From Odoribacteraceae bacterium (lineage in GTDB: Bacteria; Bacteroidota; Bacteroidia; Bacteroidales; Marinifilaceae): a DNA stretch of 6,511 nucleotides. Below, one piece after another: positions 6,428 through 6,511 of this stretch. The stretch lies in assembly GCA_031279175.1 (NCBI GenBank), contig JAITJA010000048.1:1-6511 (forward strand), in the 5' to 3' direction. Position 1 is the first letter of the stretch. Each line of letters opens with the position of its first letter. Below the pieces are notes generated by a model. That model was given only the letters and a program-made list of their open reading frames with translations. It was not told where the DNA came from and ran no database searches. A program made the position numbers and the translations under genes.

Positions 6428-6479
6428 GGCTCTCACTCGCGCGTGGGTATAGAAACGCGTTTCCGGAACCCCGGGAACC

Positions 6480-6511
6480 ATGAATCCACTTGGCAACATC
6501 ATTTCCGGAAC
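6480..6511 (+). other. Possible start of a further gene, cut by the window edge
   Basis: ATG at 6480 opens a frame reading MNPLGNIISG up to the last base. It follows ygiQ by 120 bases on the same strand. No ribosome site or promoter motif is clear and ten residues identify nothing. The 6360-6511 stretch otherwise shows only a 10-base direct repeat, TTTCCGGAAC, at 6460-6469 and 6502-6511. Confidence 0.15.

Overview
The window looks like a chromosomal segment from a bacterium of the phylum Bacteroidota, most likely order Bacteroidales. The evidence is the protein types (a K+-dependent membrane pyrophosphatase of Bacteroides type, and RimO and YgiQ of the expected lengths), starts with little or no Shine-Dalgarno sequence, and promoter-like motifs of the Bacteroidota type (TAnnTTTG / TAnnTTCG). 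The genus is not resolved. Most of the window is GC-rich; bases 1 to about 298 are clearly AT-rich.

Layout. Bases 48-299 (+) hold the start of a type V CRISPR effector, best matched to Cas12a. Its N-terminus is clearly readable, but it has an in-frame TAG at codon 25 and the homology stops after about 83 codons, so it is a broken remnant. Right after its last stop codon comes a perfect 30-bp palindrome (301-330), the first of three related palindromes (301-330, 343-372, 515-544). Bases 300-845 contain no convincing gene and consist of G-rich, partly repetitive sequence. Then come hppA (846-3026, -), rimO (3109-4392, -) and, divergently, ygiQ (4488-6359, +). The last 152 bases hold no supported gene, though an ATG at 6480 opens a frame that runs off the edge.

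How the genes relate. hppA encodes an ion-pumping pyrophosphatase that recovers energy from PPi released in biosynthesis. It carries residues I recall as the signature of the Na+/H+ dual-pumping subfamily. rimO encodes the radical-SAM methylthiotransferase that modifies ribosomal protein S12. ygiQ encodes another radical-SAM protein, of unknown function. rimO and ygiQ diverge from a 95-bp region with a perfect 10-bp inverted repeat, each arm carrying an outward-facing promoter-like TACCTTCG. hppA lies downstream of rimO on the same strand but has its own candidate promoter in the 82-bp gap.

The most notable feature is the cas12a relic. It implies that this lineage, or the donor of this AT-rich piece, once had a type V CRISPR locus, and that the edge of the surviving fragment coincides with a palindromic repeat cluster. 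No CRISPR array, cas1, cas2 or cas4 is visible; anything left would lie beyond base 1.
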